The translations under genes and the position numbers were made by a program. 64,000 bases of DNA, taken from positions 1-64,000 of the forward strand of contig JAFQQT010000038.1 in NCBI GenBank assembly GCA_017410455.1, in the 5' to 3' direction. The stretch comes from Clostridia bacterium (GTDB lineage Bacteria; Bacillota; Clostridia; Christensenellales; Aristaeellaceae). Shown here piece by piece: positions 55,701-63,077 of the stretch. The notes below the pieces were generated by a model. The model did not search any database, had not been told where the DNA came from, and was given only the letters and a program-made list of their open reading frames with translations. Numbering within the stretch: position 1 is the first letter of the stretch; each line of letters starts with the position of its first letter.

Positions 55701-55805
55701 TTACTTCCCGCCACGCTTGCGGCAAAGCCCTCCCAGATACCGTGAAGGTGGGGCCACGCACATGGCACGCTCGAACAGGACATGCTCCTGCAGACAGCAA
55801 TTCAT
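55701..55805 (-). CDS. Possible 34-residue leader peptide upstream of the UxuB-type gene
   Basis: A short frame beginning ATGAATTGCTGT and ending with TAA lies wholly in the leader; its stop touches the GGAGG of the downstream gene, so the two could be translationally coupled. It has three Cys in the first half of the frame and a basic end (RKRGGK). It has no convincing ribosome binding site of its own, so it may be chance. Confidence 0.25.
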   Translation of the reverse strand: MNCCLQEHVLFERAMCVAPPSRYLGGLCRKRGGK

Positions 55806-55823
55806 GGGAAAGCCATTGACGCT

Positions 55824-55852
55824 ATTATACCGCCATCGCAGCACAAAGTCAA
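55824..55852 (-). promoter_or_regulatory. Promoter of the UxuB-type gene
   Basis: Read leftward: TTGACT, 17 bases, TATAAT. The leader is about 130 bases long. Confidence 0.88.
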
Positions 55853-55888
55853 CGGCGGAGTTTCACTTCCCCGTGATGACTCCGCCGT
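55852..55888 (-). terminator. Terminator of the gpsA-GNAT-mazG operon
   Basis: Ten-base perfect arms ACGGCGGAGT and ACTCCGCCGT (55852-55861, 55879-55888). The T-run is poor (TGACTTTG) because the sequence directly after the stem is the -35 element of the next gene. Confidence 0.6.
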
Positions 55889-55899
55889 GCGTATTCACG

Positions 55900-56232
55900 T
55901 TATTCCGGCGCTTTCCAGCGGCTGAGGTTCCGCTGATGCTTCGCACGGTATGCGCGCTCAAACTCCTCCGCCGTGATCCCGTAGCACAGGAGAACATCGC
56001 TGAAGAACATGAGCACGTCGCACAGCTCCTCCACCATGTCCGCGCGCACCTGCGGGTCGTTCATCACAGCGTCCGCGCCCTTGCGCTTGAGGATCTGGCT
56101 GACCTCGCCCACCTCGCCGATCATCCACATCAGCTTGTTCAGCCCCCGGGCAGGCTCGATTGGCTCCCACCAGCCCCTGTAGCGCTCCTGCAGGGCGCTC
56201 TGCATGGCCAGCATGGTCTCCACATCCAGCAT
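55900..56232 (-). CDS. MazG-like nucleotide pyrophosphohydrolase
   Basis: 110 residues; the AAGGAGG lies in the end of the GNAT gene, eight bases before the ATG. The helical core has WMIGEVGEVSQIL and DMVEELCDVLMFFSDV, the acidic EExxE and ExxD positions that bind magnesium in MazG and dUTPase-like enzymes. It would hydrolyse non-canonical nucleoside triphosphates; the substrate is unknown. Confidence 0.88.
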   Translation of the reverse strand: MLDVETMLAMQSALQERYRGWWEPIEPARGLNKLMWMIGEVGEVSQILKRKGADAVMNDPQVRADMVEELCDVLMFFSDVLLCYGITAEEFERAYRAKHQRNLSRWKAPE

Positions 56233-56235
56233 CGG

Positions 56236-56754
56236 TCAGTCCTCCTTCATATCGTCCCGGAGAATGCCGTAGATGCGCACGTCATCATAGCCGCCATCCT
56301 GACGGGCATAGTGCTGGCGCATCACGCCCTCGAGCTGCATGCCGTTCTTTTCGCACACGCGGTAGGAGGCAATGTTCTCAGCCCGCACGGAGCAGTAAAC
56401 ACGGTTCGCCTCCGCCTCGTCGAACAGGAAGCGCAGAACAGCCCCCACCGCCTCGGTCATCAGCCCCTTGCCGCGCAGAGCCGGCGCGATATCGTAACCC
56501 AGCTGCACATAGCCGTTGAAGGGGCTGACCTCCCAACCCTTGATGCGGCTGACCGCCACGCCGTCCAGCGCAACGACCCAATGGAAGCCAAGGGGATGCG
56601 CCGCCTCCGAGGCCATCTCGCTCAGGCGCACACGGGCGTCATTTTCGGACATGAGCAGGCTCCCCGCCGCCACAAGGGACGGAGCGTCCGATACCTCCGG
56701 TGCGCGCAGGATCAGCCTTCGGGTGGTCAGCGTCTTGGTGCAGATGGGTTTCAT
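56236..56754 (-). CDS. GNAT N-acetyltransferase (RimJ/RimL type)
   Basis: 172 residues; ATG nine bases after GGAGG. The pattern TTRRLILRAPEVSDA at the start, YDIAPALRGKGLMTEAVGAVLRFLF (acetyl-CoA loop) and NIASYRVCEKNGMQLEGVMRQ are typical of RimJ/L-type enzymes that acetylate protein N termini or small amines. Target unknown. The gpsA fusion gene ends 15 bases upstream. Confidence 0.9.
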   Translation of the reverse strand: MKPICTKTLTTRRLILRAPEVSDAPSLVAAGSLLMSENDARVRLSEMASEAAHPLGFHWVVALDGVAVSRIKGWEVSPFNGYVQLGYDIAPALRGKGLMTEAVGAVLRFLFDEAEANRVYCSVRAENIASYRVCEKNGMQLEGVMRQHYARQDGGYDDVRIYGILRDDMKED

Positions 56755-56769
56755 AATGTGGTTCCTCCG

Positions 56770-57987
56770 TCAGAATTCGTCCTTGAGGCTGCGGGCGAAG
56801 AGCCTGTCGAGGCTTCGCCGCGCATCCGTTCCCTCGTACAGGATGCGGTAAACCGTTTCGCAAATGGGCAGCTCCACGCCATGGCTCTTGCCCAGGCTCC
56901 TGAGCGCACGCACCGTCGCGTACCCTTCGGCCAGGCTGCCGAATCGTTCGCCCCGCACCCAGCATTCGCCAAAGGCGCGGTTGCGGCTGTGGGGTGAAAA
57001 GAGCGTGGCCTCATAGTCCCCCAGATGACACAGGCCGCTGGCAGACGCCGCATCGCCGCCCATGGCAACGATCAGCCGCGCCACCTCCCTTGTGCCCCGG
57101 GACATCAGCGCGCCCTTCAGGCTCGTCAGCCCCAGGCCATCCAGCATACCAGCCGCAATGCCGATGACGTTTTTCGCCGCCGCGCCGATCTCACTCCCCA
57201 CCAGATCGCGCCCATAGTAGAAGCGGATCAGATCGCTGGAAAAGGCGCGGATCACGGCCTGCTTGGCCATCTCGCCGGCCGAATCAATCACCATGCAGTT
57301 CGGCACGCCACGCAGGAATTCCTCTGCATGCCCCGGGCCGACCCAGACCACTGCCTCGTTGGAGTGATCCAGCGCATCTGTGATCACCTGCGTCAGCCGC
57401 CTGCCGGTGGAGGCTTCCACACCCTTCATACAAAGCACGATCGTGCGCCCGCGCAGCTCCATCTCAGCCAGCTGTCCCGCCAGGGCCGCCAGCTGCTGTG
57501 CTGGTACCGAGATCAGCAGGAAGTCCGCCTCCGACGCACAGGTCATATCATCCGACAGCGTGATGCTCTCCGGCAGCGTGAGGCACCCGCTTGTCCTGCT
57601 GATGCGAAGCGCGCGGAAATTCTCGCTCTCCCTGCGACCCACCAGCGTCACCTGATGGCCGATGCGCGCGGCATACCATGCCAGGAAGCAGCCCCAGCGG
57701 CCTGCGCCGATGACCACCACCCGCCGCGGCTCGCGCGCATCATCCGCCAGAATGGTTCCATGCCTGGCCACAGCGGCGCCGTTGCCCCGCAGGATGTCGT
57801 CCACCGTCACGCCATAAATCTTACTCAGCCGCATCAGCTGCGCCACATCCGGCAGCCCGGCGCCGGTTTCCCAGCGGGACACCGCCTGCCGCGACACCCC
57901 CAGGCGCGCAGCCAGCTCGTCCTGCGTGATGCGGTAGTAGCGGCGCATGTGCGCAAGGCTCGCGCCGATCGCCTGATTGTCCATCAT
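56770..57987 (-). CDS. gpsA: Xre HTH domain fused to NAD(P)-dependent glycerol-3-phosphate dehydrogenase GpsA
   Basis: 405 residues from the ATG at 57987, eight bases after AGAGG. Residues about 8-66 form an Xre-type HTH (MRRYYRITQDELAARLGV, SRQAVSRWETGAGLPD, LMRLSKIYGVTVDDIL). After a short linker, about 77-405 form a full GpsA: VVVIGAGRWGCFLAWYAA (NAD site), SVPAQQL, LCMKGVEAST, GPGHAEEF, SEIGAAAKNVIGIAAGMLDGLG with the catalytic Lys, and SRNRAFGECW. GpsA makes sn-glycerol 3-phosphate for phospholipids. No stop or frameshift separates the parts. The fusion suggests an enzyme that also binds DNA, perhaps autoregulating from its own overlapping divergent promoters. Confidence 0.92.
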   Translation of the reverse strand: MMDNQAIGASLAHMRRYYRITQDELAARLGVSRQAVSRWETGAGLPDVAQLMRLSKIYGVTVDDILRGNGAAVARHGTILADDAREPRRVVVIGAGRWGCFLAWYAARIGHQVTLVGRRESENFRALRISRTSGCLTLPESITLSDDMTCASEADFLLISVPAQQLAALAGQLAEMELRGRTIVLCMKGVEASTGRRLTQVITDALDHSNEAVVWVGPGHAEEFLRGVPNCMVIDSAGEMAKQAVIRAFSSDLIRFYYGRDLVGSEIGAAAKNVIGIAAGMLDGLGLTSLKGALMSRGTREVARLIVAMGGDAASASGLCHLGDYEATLFSPHSRNRAFGECWVRGERFGSLAEGYATVRALRSLGKSHGVELPICETVYRILYEGTDARRSLDRLFARSLKDEF

Positions 57988-58103
57988 GTTCATCACCTCT
58001 GGAACAGCGTAACATATCGCGCGTCCTGCGTCCAGCAAGGGGACGTTGCTTCCGCCAAGCCTCCGCAATGGCTGCGTGCCCGTTCGCAGATCAGTCAACC
58101 CCG

Positions 58104-58132
58104 ATTATAGCACACCTTGCCCCGTCGCGCAA
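58104..58132 (-). promoter_or_regulatory. Promoter of the Xre-gpsA operon
   Basis: Read leftward: TTGCGC, 17 bases, TATAAT preceded by TGC. It interlocks with the rightward promoter 58117-58145. Confidence 0.8.
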
Positions 58133-58145
58133 CTTGTGCTATCAT
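58117..58145 (+). promoter_or_regulatory. Promoter of the ribosomal protection gene
   Basis: TTGCCC (58117-58122), 17 bases, TATCAT (58140-58145) with TGTGC before it. Polymerase could not occupy both divergent promoters at once. Confidence 0.7.
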
Positions 58146-58177
58146 ATCATCATCGTGAATGCAAAGGAGCATCCCCC

Positions 58178-60112
58178 ATGCGCAAGACCATCGGCATCCT
58201 CGCCCACGTGGACGCGGGCAAAACGACATTCTCCGAGCGGGTGCTGTACCACACCCAGGCCATCCGCAGGGTCGGGCGCGTCGATCATCAGGACGCGTTC
58301 CTCGATTCCCACCAGCTGGAGAAGCAGCGCGGCATCACCATCTTTTCCGGCCTGGCCTCCTTCCAGCTGGAGGGCGACACATATTACTAGCTGGACACCC
58401 CCGGCCACGTCGATTTTTCCACGGAGATGGAGCGGGCCGTGTCGGTCATGGACTACGCGGTGCTCATCGTCTCCTGCGCCGAGGGCGTGCAGAGCCACAC
58501 CGAGACCGTCTGGCAGCTGCTGCGGGAGTATGGCGTGCCGGTGATGGTCTTCCTCAACAAGCTCGACCGCGCTGGCGCCAACCCGGACCGCGTCATCCGC
58601 CAGATGCGCAGCCGCCTCTCCCCGGACATGCTCGATCTGCGCCGTTATCAGACCGAGAGTCGGTTTTCCAATGAGGAAGCCGAGGCCATTGCCGAGCGGG
58701 ACGAGGAGCTGCTGGAGCGGCTGTTTTCAACGGGCTGCGAGGATTCCATCTGGCTTGATGCGCTGAAAGTACAGGTCGCCCAGCGGCTGGTCTTCCCGGT
58801 GATGGCCGGCGTGGCGCTGGAGGGCAAGGGCGTGCCGGAGTTCCTGCGGGTGCTGTCCGCCATCACGCAAACCGACCGAAAGTCGGATGCGCCGCTGACC
58901 GCCCGCTGCTATCAGGTGCGCCACGACGCAGGCGGCCAGCGCCTGACCTTCCTCAAGCTCCTCTCCGGGACGCTACGGGTGAAGGACGAGCTTCCCGGCG
59001 GGCAGAAGGTCAACGAGCTTCGCGCGTACCACGGCGAGAAGTACCGCCCGGTGGACACAGCCTTTGCCGGAGACATCGTGGCCATCCCCGGGCTGGAGGG
59101 GATCCGGCCCGGCGACGCCGTCGGCATGGACGAGCACACCCGCTTCCGCACCGAGCCGATGATGGCTGCGGACGTGCTGTGGGACGAGAAGGCCATCCCC
59201 GCCTTCCGGATGATGCAGGCCCTGCGCATCCTGGAGGACGAGGAGCCGACGCTGACCGTCACCGAAACCCAGGGGCACATCGCCGTGCATGTCATGGGGC
59301 GCATCCAGCTGGAGGTGCTGCGCCAGCTGCTGCAGGAGCGTTTCGGCTTCGCAGCGGACTTCGGCCCCACCCATGTGCTCTACCGGGAGACCATCGCCGC
59401 GCCGTCCATCGGCGTGGGCCACTACGAGCCCCTGCGGCACTACGCCGAGTGTCACGTACGGCTCGTGCCCACCACGCCGGGCAGCGGCGTGACCTTCCGG
59501 AGCCTGTGCCACGTGGACACCCTCTCCCTCAACTGGCAGCGGCTCATCGCCGGCCACGTGAGCGAGAAGCAGCACAAGGGCGTGCTGACCGGCGCGCCGC
59601 TGACGGACGTGGAGGTGCAGCTGCTAACCGGCCGCGCCCATCTCAAGCACACCGAGGGCGGCGACTTCCGCCAGGCCACCTACCGCGCCATCCGCAACGC
59701 GCTGATGCATGCCGAATCCGTGCTGCTGGAGCCCGTGGCGGGCTTCAGCCTCCGCGCACCGGCGGACATGTACGGCAGCCTCGCCGGTGCACTCAGCCGC
59801 CTGCAGGCCGACGTGGACGTGCCCGAATATGAGGAAGACAGCGTTATCCTGCGGGGCGAATGCCCCTACGCCGTCTTCGCGCCGTGGCAGGAGGACTTCC
59901 TGTCCCTGACCCACGGCCGTGGCGCGCTGCGCGTGTGGATGAGCCGCTACGCACCCTGCCGAGAGCAGCAGGCCATCGTCGAGGCCAGCGGTTACAACCC
60001 CTGCGCGGACGACTCCCCGGACTCCGTCTTCTGCAGCCATGGCGCGGGCTTTGTCGTTCCGTGGAACGAGGTGCGCAGCTACATGCACATGTCCCACGAA
60101 GAATTTCAGTGA
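58178..60112 (+). pseudogene. tet(M)-like ribosomal protection GTPase interrupted by an in-frame TAG
   Basis: One continuous frame of 644 codons if codon 71 (TAG, 58388-58390) is ignored. The ATG at 58178 follows AAAGGAGC. Before the stop are G1 AHVDAGKTTFSE and G2 RGITIFSG; right after it come G3 LDTPGHVDFS and G4 NKLDRAGANPD, then EF-G-like domains (TETQGHIAVHVMGRIQLEVL, KGVLTGAPLTDVEV) and the C-terminal end typical of TetM/TetW/TetO proteins. The sequence on both sides remains well conserved, with no frameshift. Options are recent pseudogenisation, a sequencing or assembly error, or amber readthrough. An internal ATG at 58427 would give a protein lacking G1 to G3 and so no GTPase. The protein family displaces tetracycline from ribosomes; chromosomal members may do other things. 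Confidence 0.85.
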
Positions 60113-60134
60113 TTTACGGGAACGTTTTCCTCCC

Positions 60135-60164
60135 ATGGCGCGTCTCTATATATGAACGCCCCAT
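60135..60164 (+). other. Inverted repeat upstream of the serpin gene
   Basis: ATGGCGCGT (60135-60143) and ACGCCCCAT (60156-60164) are complementary with one mismatch; the loop is AT-rich. It lies between the ribosomal protection gene and the serpin ribosome binding site. Role unknown. Confidence 0.35.
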
Positions 60165-60179
60165 GAAAGGAGATACATC

Positions 60180-61502
60180 ATGCGTAAAGAACTCATCATC
60201 CGGCTGATCGCGCTGCTGCTCTGCCTGCTGATGGCCCTCCCGGCCGCTGCGGAGGAGCTGCTCGTGGCGGCCCCTGACCAGCCCGACACGGTACCGTACC
60301 CCGCCACCGACGCGTTCGGCTTCTTCCTGGATGACGATGCCTACCAGGCCTGGCACGAGAGCGTCAACACCCAGCGGCGCGACATCCCCTCGGCGGAGAC
60401 GCTCACGCCCTTCCTGACCGCCTCCACGCAGGCCGTCCTCACCGGCAGCGACGGCGAGAACCGCGTGTACTCCCCCATGAGCCTGTACATGGCCCTGGCG
60501 ATGCTTGCCGAGACCACCGGCGGCGAAACCCGTGAGGAGATTCTCTCGCTGCTGGGGCAGGAGGACATCGCATCCCTCCGCCAGCAGGCCAGCGACCTGT
60601 GGAACGCCAACTACCGCAATGATGGCGTCATGACGCGCACGCTGGCCACGTCCCTGTGGCTGAACGAGGACATCCCCTTCCGTCAGGAGACCGTCGATAA
60701 CCTCGCGGGCGGCTACTACGCCTCCGTCTACCGTGGGAAAATGGGCAGCCCGGAGCTGAACGCGGCCCTGCAGCGCTGGCTGAACGACAACACCCTGGGC
60801 CTGCTGACTGAGCAGGTGCAGAGCATCACTCTTCCGCCGGACACAGCCGTCGCCATCGCCAGCACCGTGGCCCTGAGCGCCCGCTGGTCTGATACATTCT
60901 ACGAGGGCAATACGTCATCCGCCGTCTTCCACACCCCTGATGGGGACGTGACCTGCGATTTCATGCTTTCCGTCTCCGAAGACAACGTCTACTGGGGCGA
61001 GCGCTTCATGGCTGCTCACCGCAGCTTTGATCAGGGCGGCGCGATGTGGTTCATCCTGCCAGACGAGGGCGTGTCCGTCGACGACCTGTTGGCTGACGCG
61101 GAGGCCCTCGCCTTCATGCTCGACGCCAGCGCAATCCGCAACAACCGCTATGTGGAGCTGCACCTGAGCGTGCCGAAGTTCGACGTATCCAGCCAGCTGG
61201 AGCTGTCCCAGTCACTGCAGGCCCTGGGCGTAACAGAGGTGTTCGATGCAGATGCGGCGGACTTTACGCCCCTGTCGGATTCCGGTCTTCCCATCAGCCT
61301 GTCTCAGGTGCGCCACGACGCCCGCGTCGCCATCGACGAGGAGGGCTGCGAGGCCGCCGCCTACACCGTGATGATGCTGGCCGGGTCTGCCATGCCGCAG
61401 CACCGCGAGGTCGTAGAACTCGTGTTGGACAGGCCCTTCCTGTTCGTCATCACCGGCGCGGGCGGTCTGCCGCTCTTCGTGGGCGTGGTGAATGAGCCGT
61501 AA
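60180..61502 (+). CDS. Exported serpin (serine protease inhibitor)
   Basis: 440 residues; ATG after GAAAGGAGATACATC. A signal peptide (RKELIIRLIALLLCLLMALPAAA) precedes the serpin fold: VYSPMSLYMALAMLAETTGGET (helix B/C signature), LWLNED, the strand and shutter region SARWSDTFYEG, LHLSVPKFDVSSQLELSQSLQALGV and the hinge VAIDEEGCEAAAYT followed by the reactive loop and DRPFLFVITG. The hinge has the small-residue run expected of inhibitory serpins. It likely traps host or competitor proteases outside the cell; the target is unknown. Confidence 0.93.
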   Translation: MRKELIIRLIALLLCLLMALPAAAEELLVAAPDQPDTVPYPATDAFGFFLDDDAYQAWHESVNTQRRDIPSAETLTPFLTASTQAVLTGSDGENRVYSPMSLYMALAMLAETTGGETREEILSLLGQEDIASLRQQASDLWNANYRNDGVMTRTLATSLWLNEDIPFRQETVDNLAGGYYASVYRGKMGSPELNAALQRWLNDNTLGLLTEQVQSITLPPDTAVAIASTVALSARWSDTFYEGNTSSAVFHTPDGDVTCDFMLSVSEDNVYWGERFMAAHRSFDQGGAMWFILPDEGVSVDDLLADAEALAFMLDASAIRNNRYVELHLSVPKFDVSSQLELSQSLQALGVTEVFDADAADFTPLSDSGLPISLSQVRHDARVAIDEEGCEAAAYTVMMLAGSAMPQHREVVELVLDRPFLFVITGAGGLPLFVGVVNEP

Positions 61503-61515
61503 AGGAGGCGACGAC

Positions 61516-61971
61516 ATGGACAACCACCCCACGCTGACCGTCCGCGTGCGGTATCTGCCGCACCTGATCAGCTGCCTGCCCGGCTGGGCTTTCCTGCTGC
61601 TCTTTGCCGGCCTTGTGACACAGCTTTACTATCACGACGCGGCCATCACATGCCGTGCCATATTGAGCATCACCTGCGTCCTCGGCATCCACGCCATTCT
61701 CGGCTGGCTGCAGAAGCCGACGCTGCACTTTCTGGGCGCAAAGCTGTATGTCCGCCGCCGCTGGGGCGATGAACAGGAGCTGATCAACCTGCGCGCCACC
61801 GACTTCATCCTCACACAGACCGCCGCCGATCAGTGGCGCAACACCGGCTCCCTTCAGTTGAAGGACCGCCGCCTGCCCGGCTTCGCCGCAAAGGGAGGCG
61901 TCGAAACCCTGCGTGGCGTCGAGGATTTCGATCAGGTCTGCACCTATGTGCAAGCGCATTTCCTAACTTAA
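61516..61971 (+). CDS. Small membrane protein of unknown function
   Basis: 151 residues from the ATG at 61516, seven bases after AAAGGAGG. Two close hydrophobic segments (about residues 14-34 and 38-60) are followed by a soluble part with alternating strands (LHFLGAKLYVRRRWGDEQELINL...) that resembles small bacterial PH-like domains. No family recognised. It starts 13 bases after the serpin gene and is probably cotranscribed with it. Confidence 0.75.
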   Translation: MDNHPTLTVRVRYLPHLISCLPGWAFLLLFAGLVTQLYYHDAAITCRAILSITCVLGIHAILGWLQKPTLHFLGAKLYVRRRWGDEQELINLRATDFILTQTAADQWRNTGSLQLKDRRLPGFAAKGGVETLRGVEDFDQVCTYVQAHFLT

Positions 61972-61979
61972 CACAAAAA

Positions 61980-62008
61980 GACGGGTCGCCGACGCGATCC
62001 GCCTTTTT
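61980..62008. terminator. Bidirectional terminator between the membrane protein gene and ssrA
   Basis: GACGGGTCGC (61980-61989) pairs with GCGATCCGCC (61994-62003) with one wobble and one mismatch. It is followed by TTTTT rightward, and by TTTTTG leftward after the complementary strand stem. Confidence 0.85.
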
Positions 62009-62011
62009 CAG

Positions 62012-62356
62012 TGGAGCTGAGGGGAGTCGAACCCCTGTCCGAAAGTTCGCAAACAGAACCTTCTCCGAGCGCAGTCTGTGGTTCATATTTCCCGCGCGCC
62101 CACGCCCACAGACAAGAGTGGGCGCGCGGTAGCTTCATGTTACGGACGCATGGCAAAGCTTAGATGCGCTCGTTCCCCGTGCTTTATTACGTTGGTACCC
62201 TGCCACACGGGCGGGCCGGGCCAACGTCGCGGCACTTAGGCCGCGAAAGCGAAATCGCTATTGTCAGTTACTTTTTTTCCCCGTTTTAACGTGGTACAGG
62301 GTCCACGGCTCGCTTATCCTGTCCCCGACAACTCCCGTCGAAACCGGATCAGCCCC
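62012..62356 (-). ncRNA. ssrA: Transfer-messenger RNA (tmRNA)
   Basis: Read leftward, the 5' end is GGGGCTGATCCGG followed by TTCGACGGG, and the 3' end carries the TTCGACTCCCCTCAGCTCCA type T-arm and acceptor with encoded CCA; both are hallmarks. Length 345 is normal. The tag frame (about 62236-62268) ends D-N-S-D-F-A-F-A-A then TAA, followed by a stem. It rescues stalled ribosomes and tags peptides for proteolysis. It lies directly downstream of smpB, its protein partner, and ends in a terminator. Confidence 0.95.
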
Positions 62357-62452
62357 ATATGCCTGACATGCATTCCGCTTTGCACAGCGCGTGCGCCGTG
62401 CGGACTCTTCAACGCGGCACGGGAAGCGATTTCCCACGCCTGCGGTGAAAAT

Positions 62453-62920
62453 TCATCGATTCTGCTGGCGGATGGCGCGGCGGATCTCCCTGTCCGCGTC
62501 CCGCTTGGCGGCGCTGTCGCGCTTGTCGTGCTCCGCCTTGCCCTTGCACAGGCCCAGCAGCACCTTCACCCGGCCATCCTTGAGGTAGACCTCCAGCGGG
62601 ATCAGCGTGAAGCCCTGACGGGCCACCAGGCTGTCCAGCTTGCGGATCTCCTGCTTATGCATGAGCAGCTTCTTCGGGCGCATGGGATCGCGGTTGAAGA
62701 TGTTGCCCTGCTCGTAGGGGCTGATGTGCATGCCCTCCACCCAGATCTCGCCATCGCGGATGCGGGCCCAGGATTCCTTCAGGTTCACACGCCCCTGCCG
62801 GATGCTCTTGACCTCCGTGCCGAAAAGCGCCACGCCGCACTCGTACCTGTCCTCAACGAAGTAGTCGTGCCAGGCCTTGCGATTCTGAGCCACGGACTTG
62901 GTTCCCTTCTGATGCGGCAC
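62453..62920 (-). CDS. smpB: SsrA-binding protein SmpB
   Basis: 155 residues from a GTG at 62920, seven bases after GGGAGG. A longer frame to 63046 exists but runs through the promoter. Family motifs: SVAQNRKAWHDYFVEDRYECGVALFGTEVKSIRQG, NLKESWARI, GMHISPYEQGN, RPKKLLMHKQEI and the basic C-terminal tail. SmpB places tmRNA in the ribosomal A site. It is cotranscribed with ssrA. Confidence 0.96.
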   Translation of the reverse strand: MPHQKGTKSVAQNRKAWHDYFVEDRYECGVALFGTEVKSIRQGRVNLKESWARIRDGEIWVEGMHISPYEQGNIFNRDPMRPKKLLMHKQEIRKLDSLVARQGFTLIPLEVYLKDGRVKVLLGLCKGKAEHDKRDSAAKRDADREIRRAIRQQNR

Positions 62921-62990
62921 GTCCTCGCCTCCCTTCACCCGCTTCAACGCAATGGTCTGGCGGGTTTCGCGTGCACTTTTACGGTTTTTG

Positions 62991-63019
62991 ATTATAGCAT
63001 ACTTCATTTCACATTGCAA
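62991..63019 (-). promoter_or_regulatory. Promoter of smpB-ssrA
   Basis: Read leftward: TTGCAA, 17 bases, TATAAT with TGC before it. The -35 hexamer TTGCAA (63014-63019) is palindromic and is shared with the rightward proA promoter. Confidence 0.8.
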
Positions 63020-63042
63020 GTCCCTCTTTTTCATGCTATAAT
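63014..63042 (+). promoter_or_regulatory. Promoter of proA sharing the -35 of smpB
   Basis: TTGCAA (63014-63019), 17 bases, TATAAT (63037-63042) with ATGC before it. Confidence 0.8.
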
Positions 63043-63077
63043 GCATGCTGTGATATTATGCACAGGAGGTTGTGATT

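Noticed and set aside
58427..60112. Independent gene starting at the internal ATG of the ribosomal protection frame
   Set aside because: The start has no spaced ribosome binding site, and the product would lack the G1, G2 and G3 motifs that are present just upstream in the same frame.
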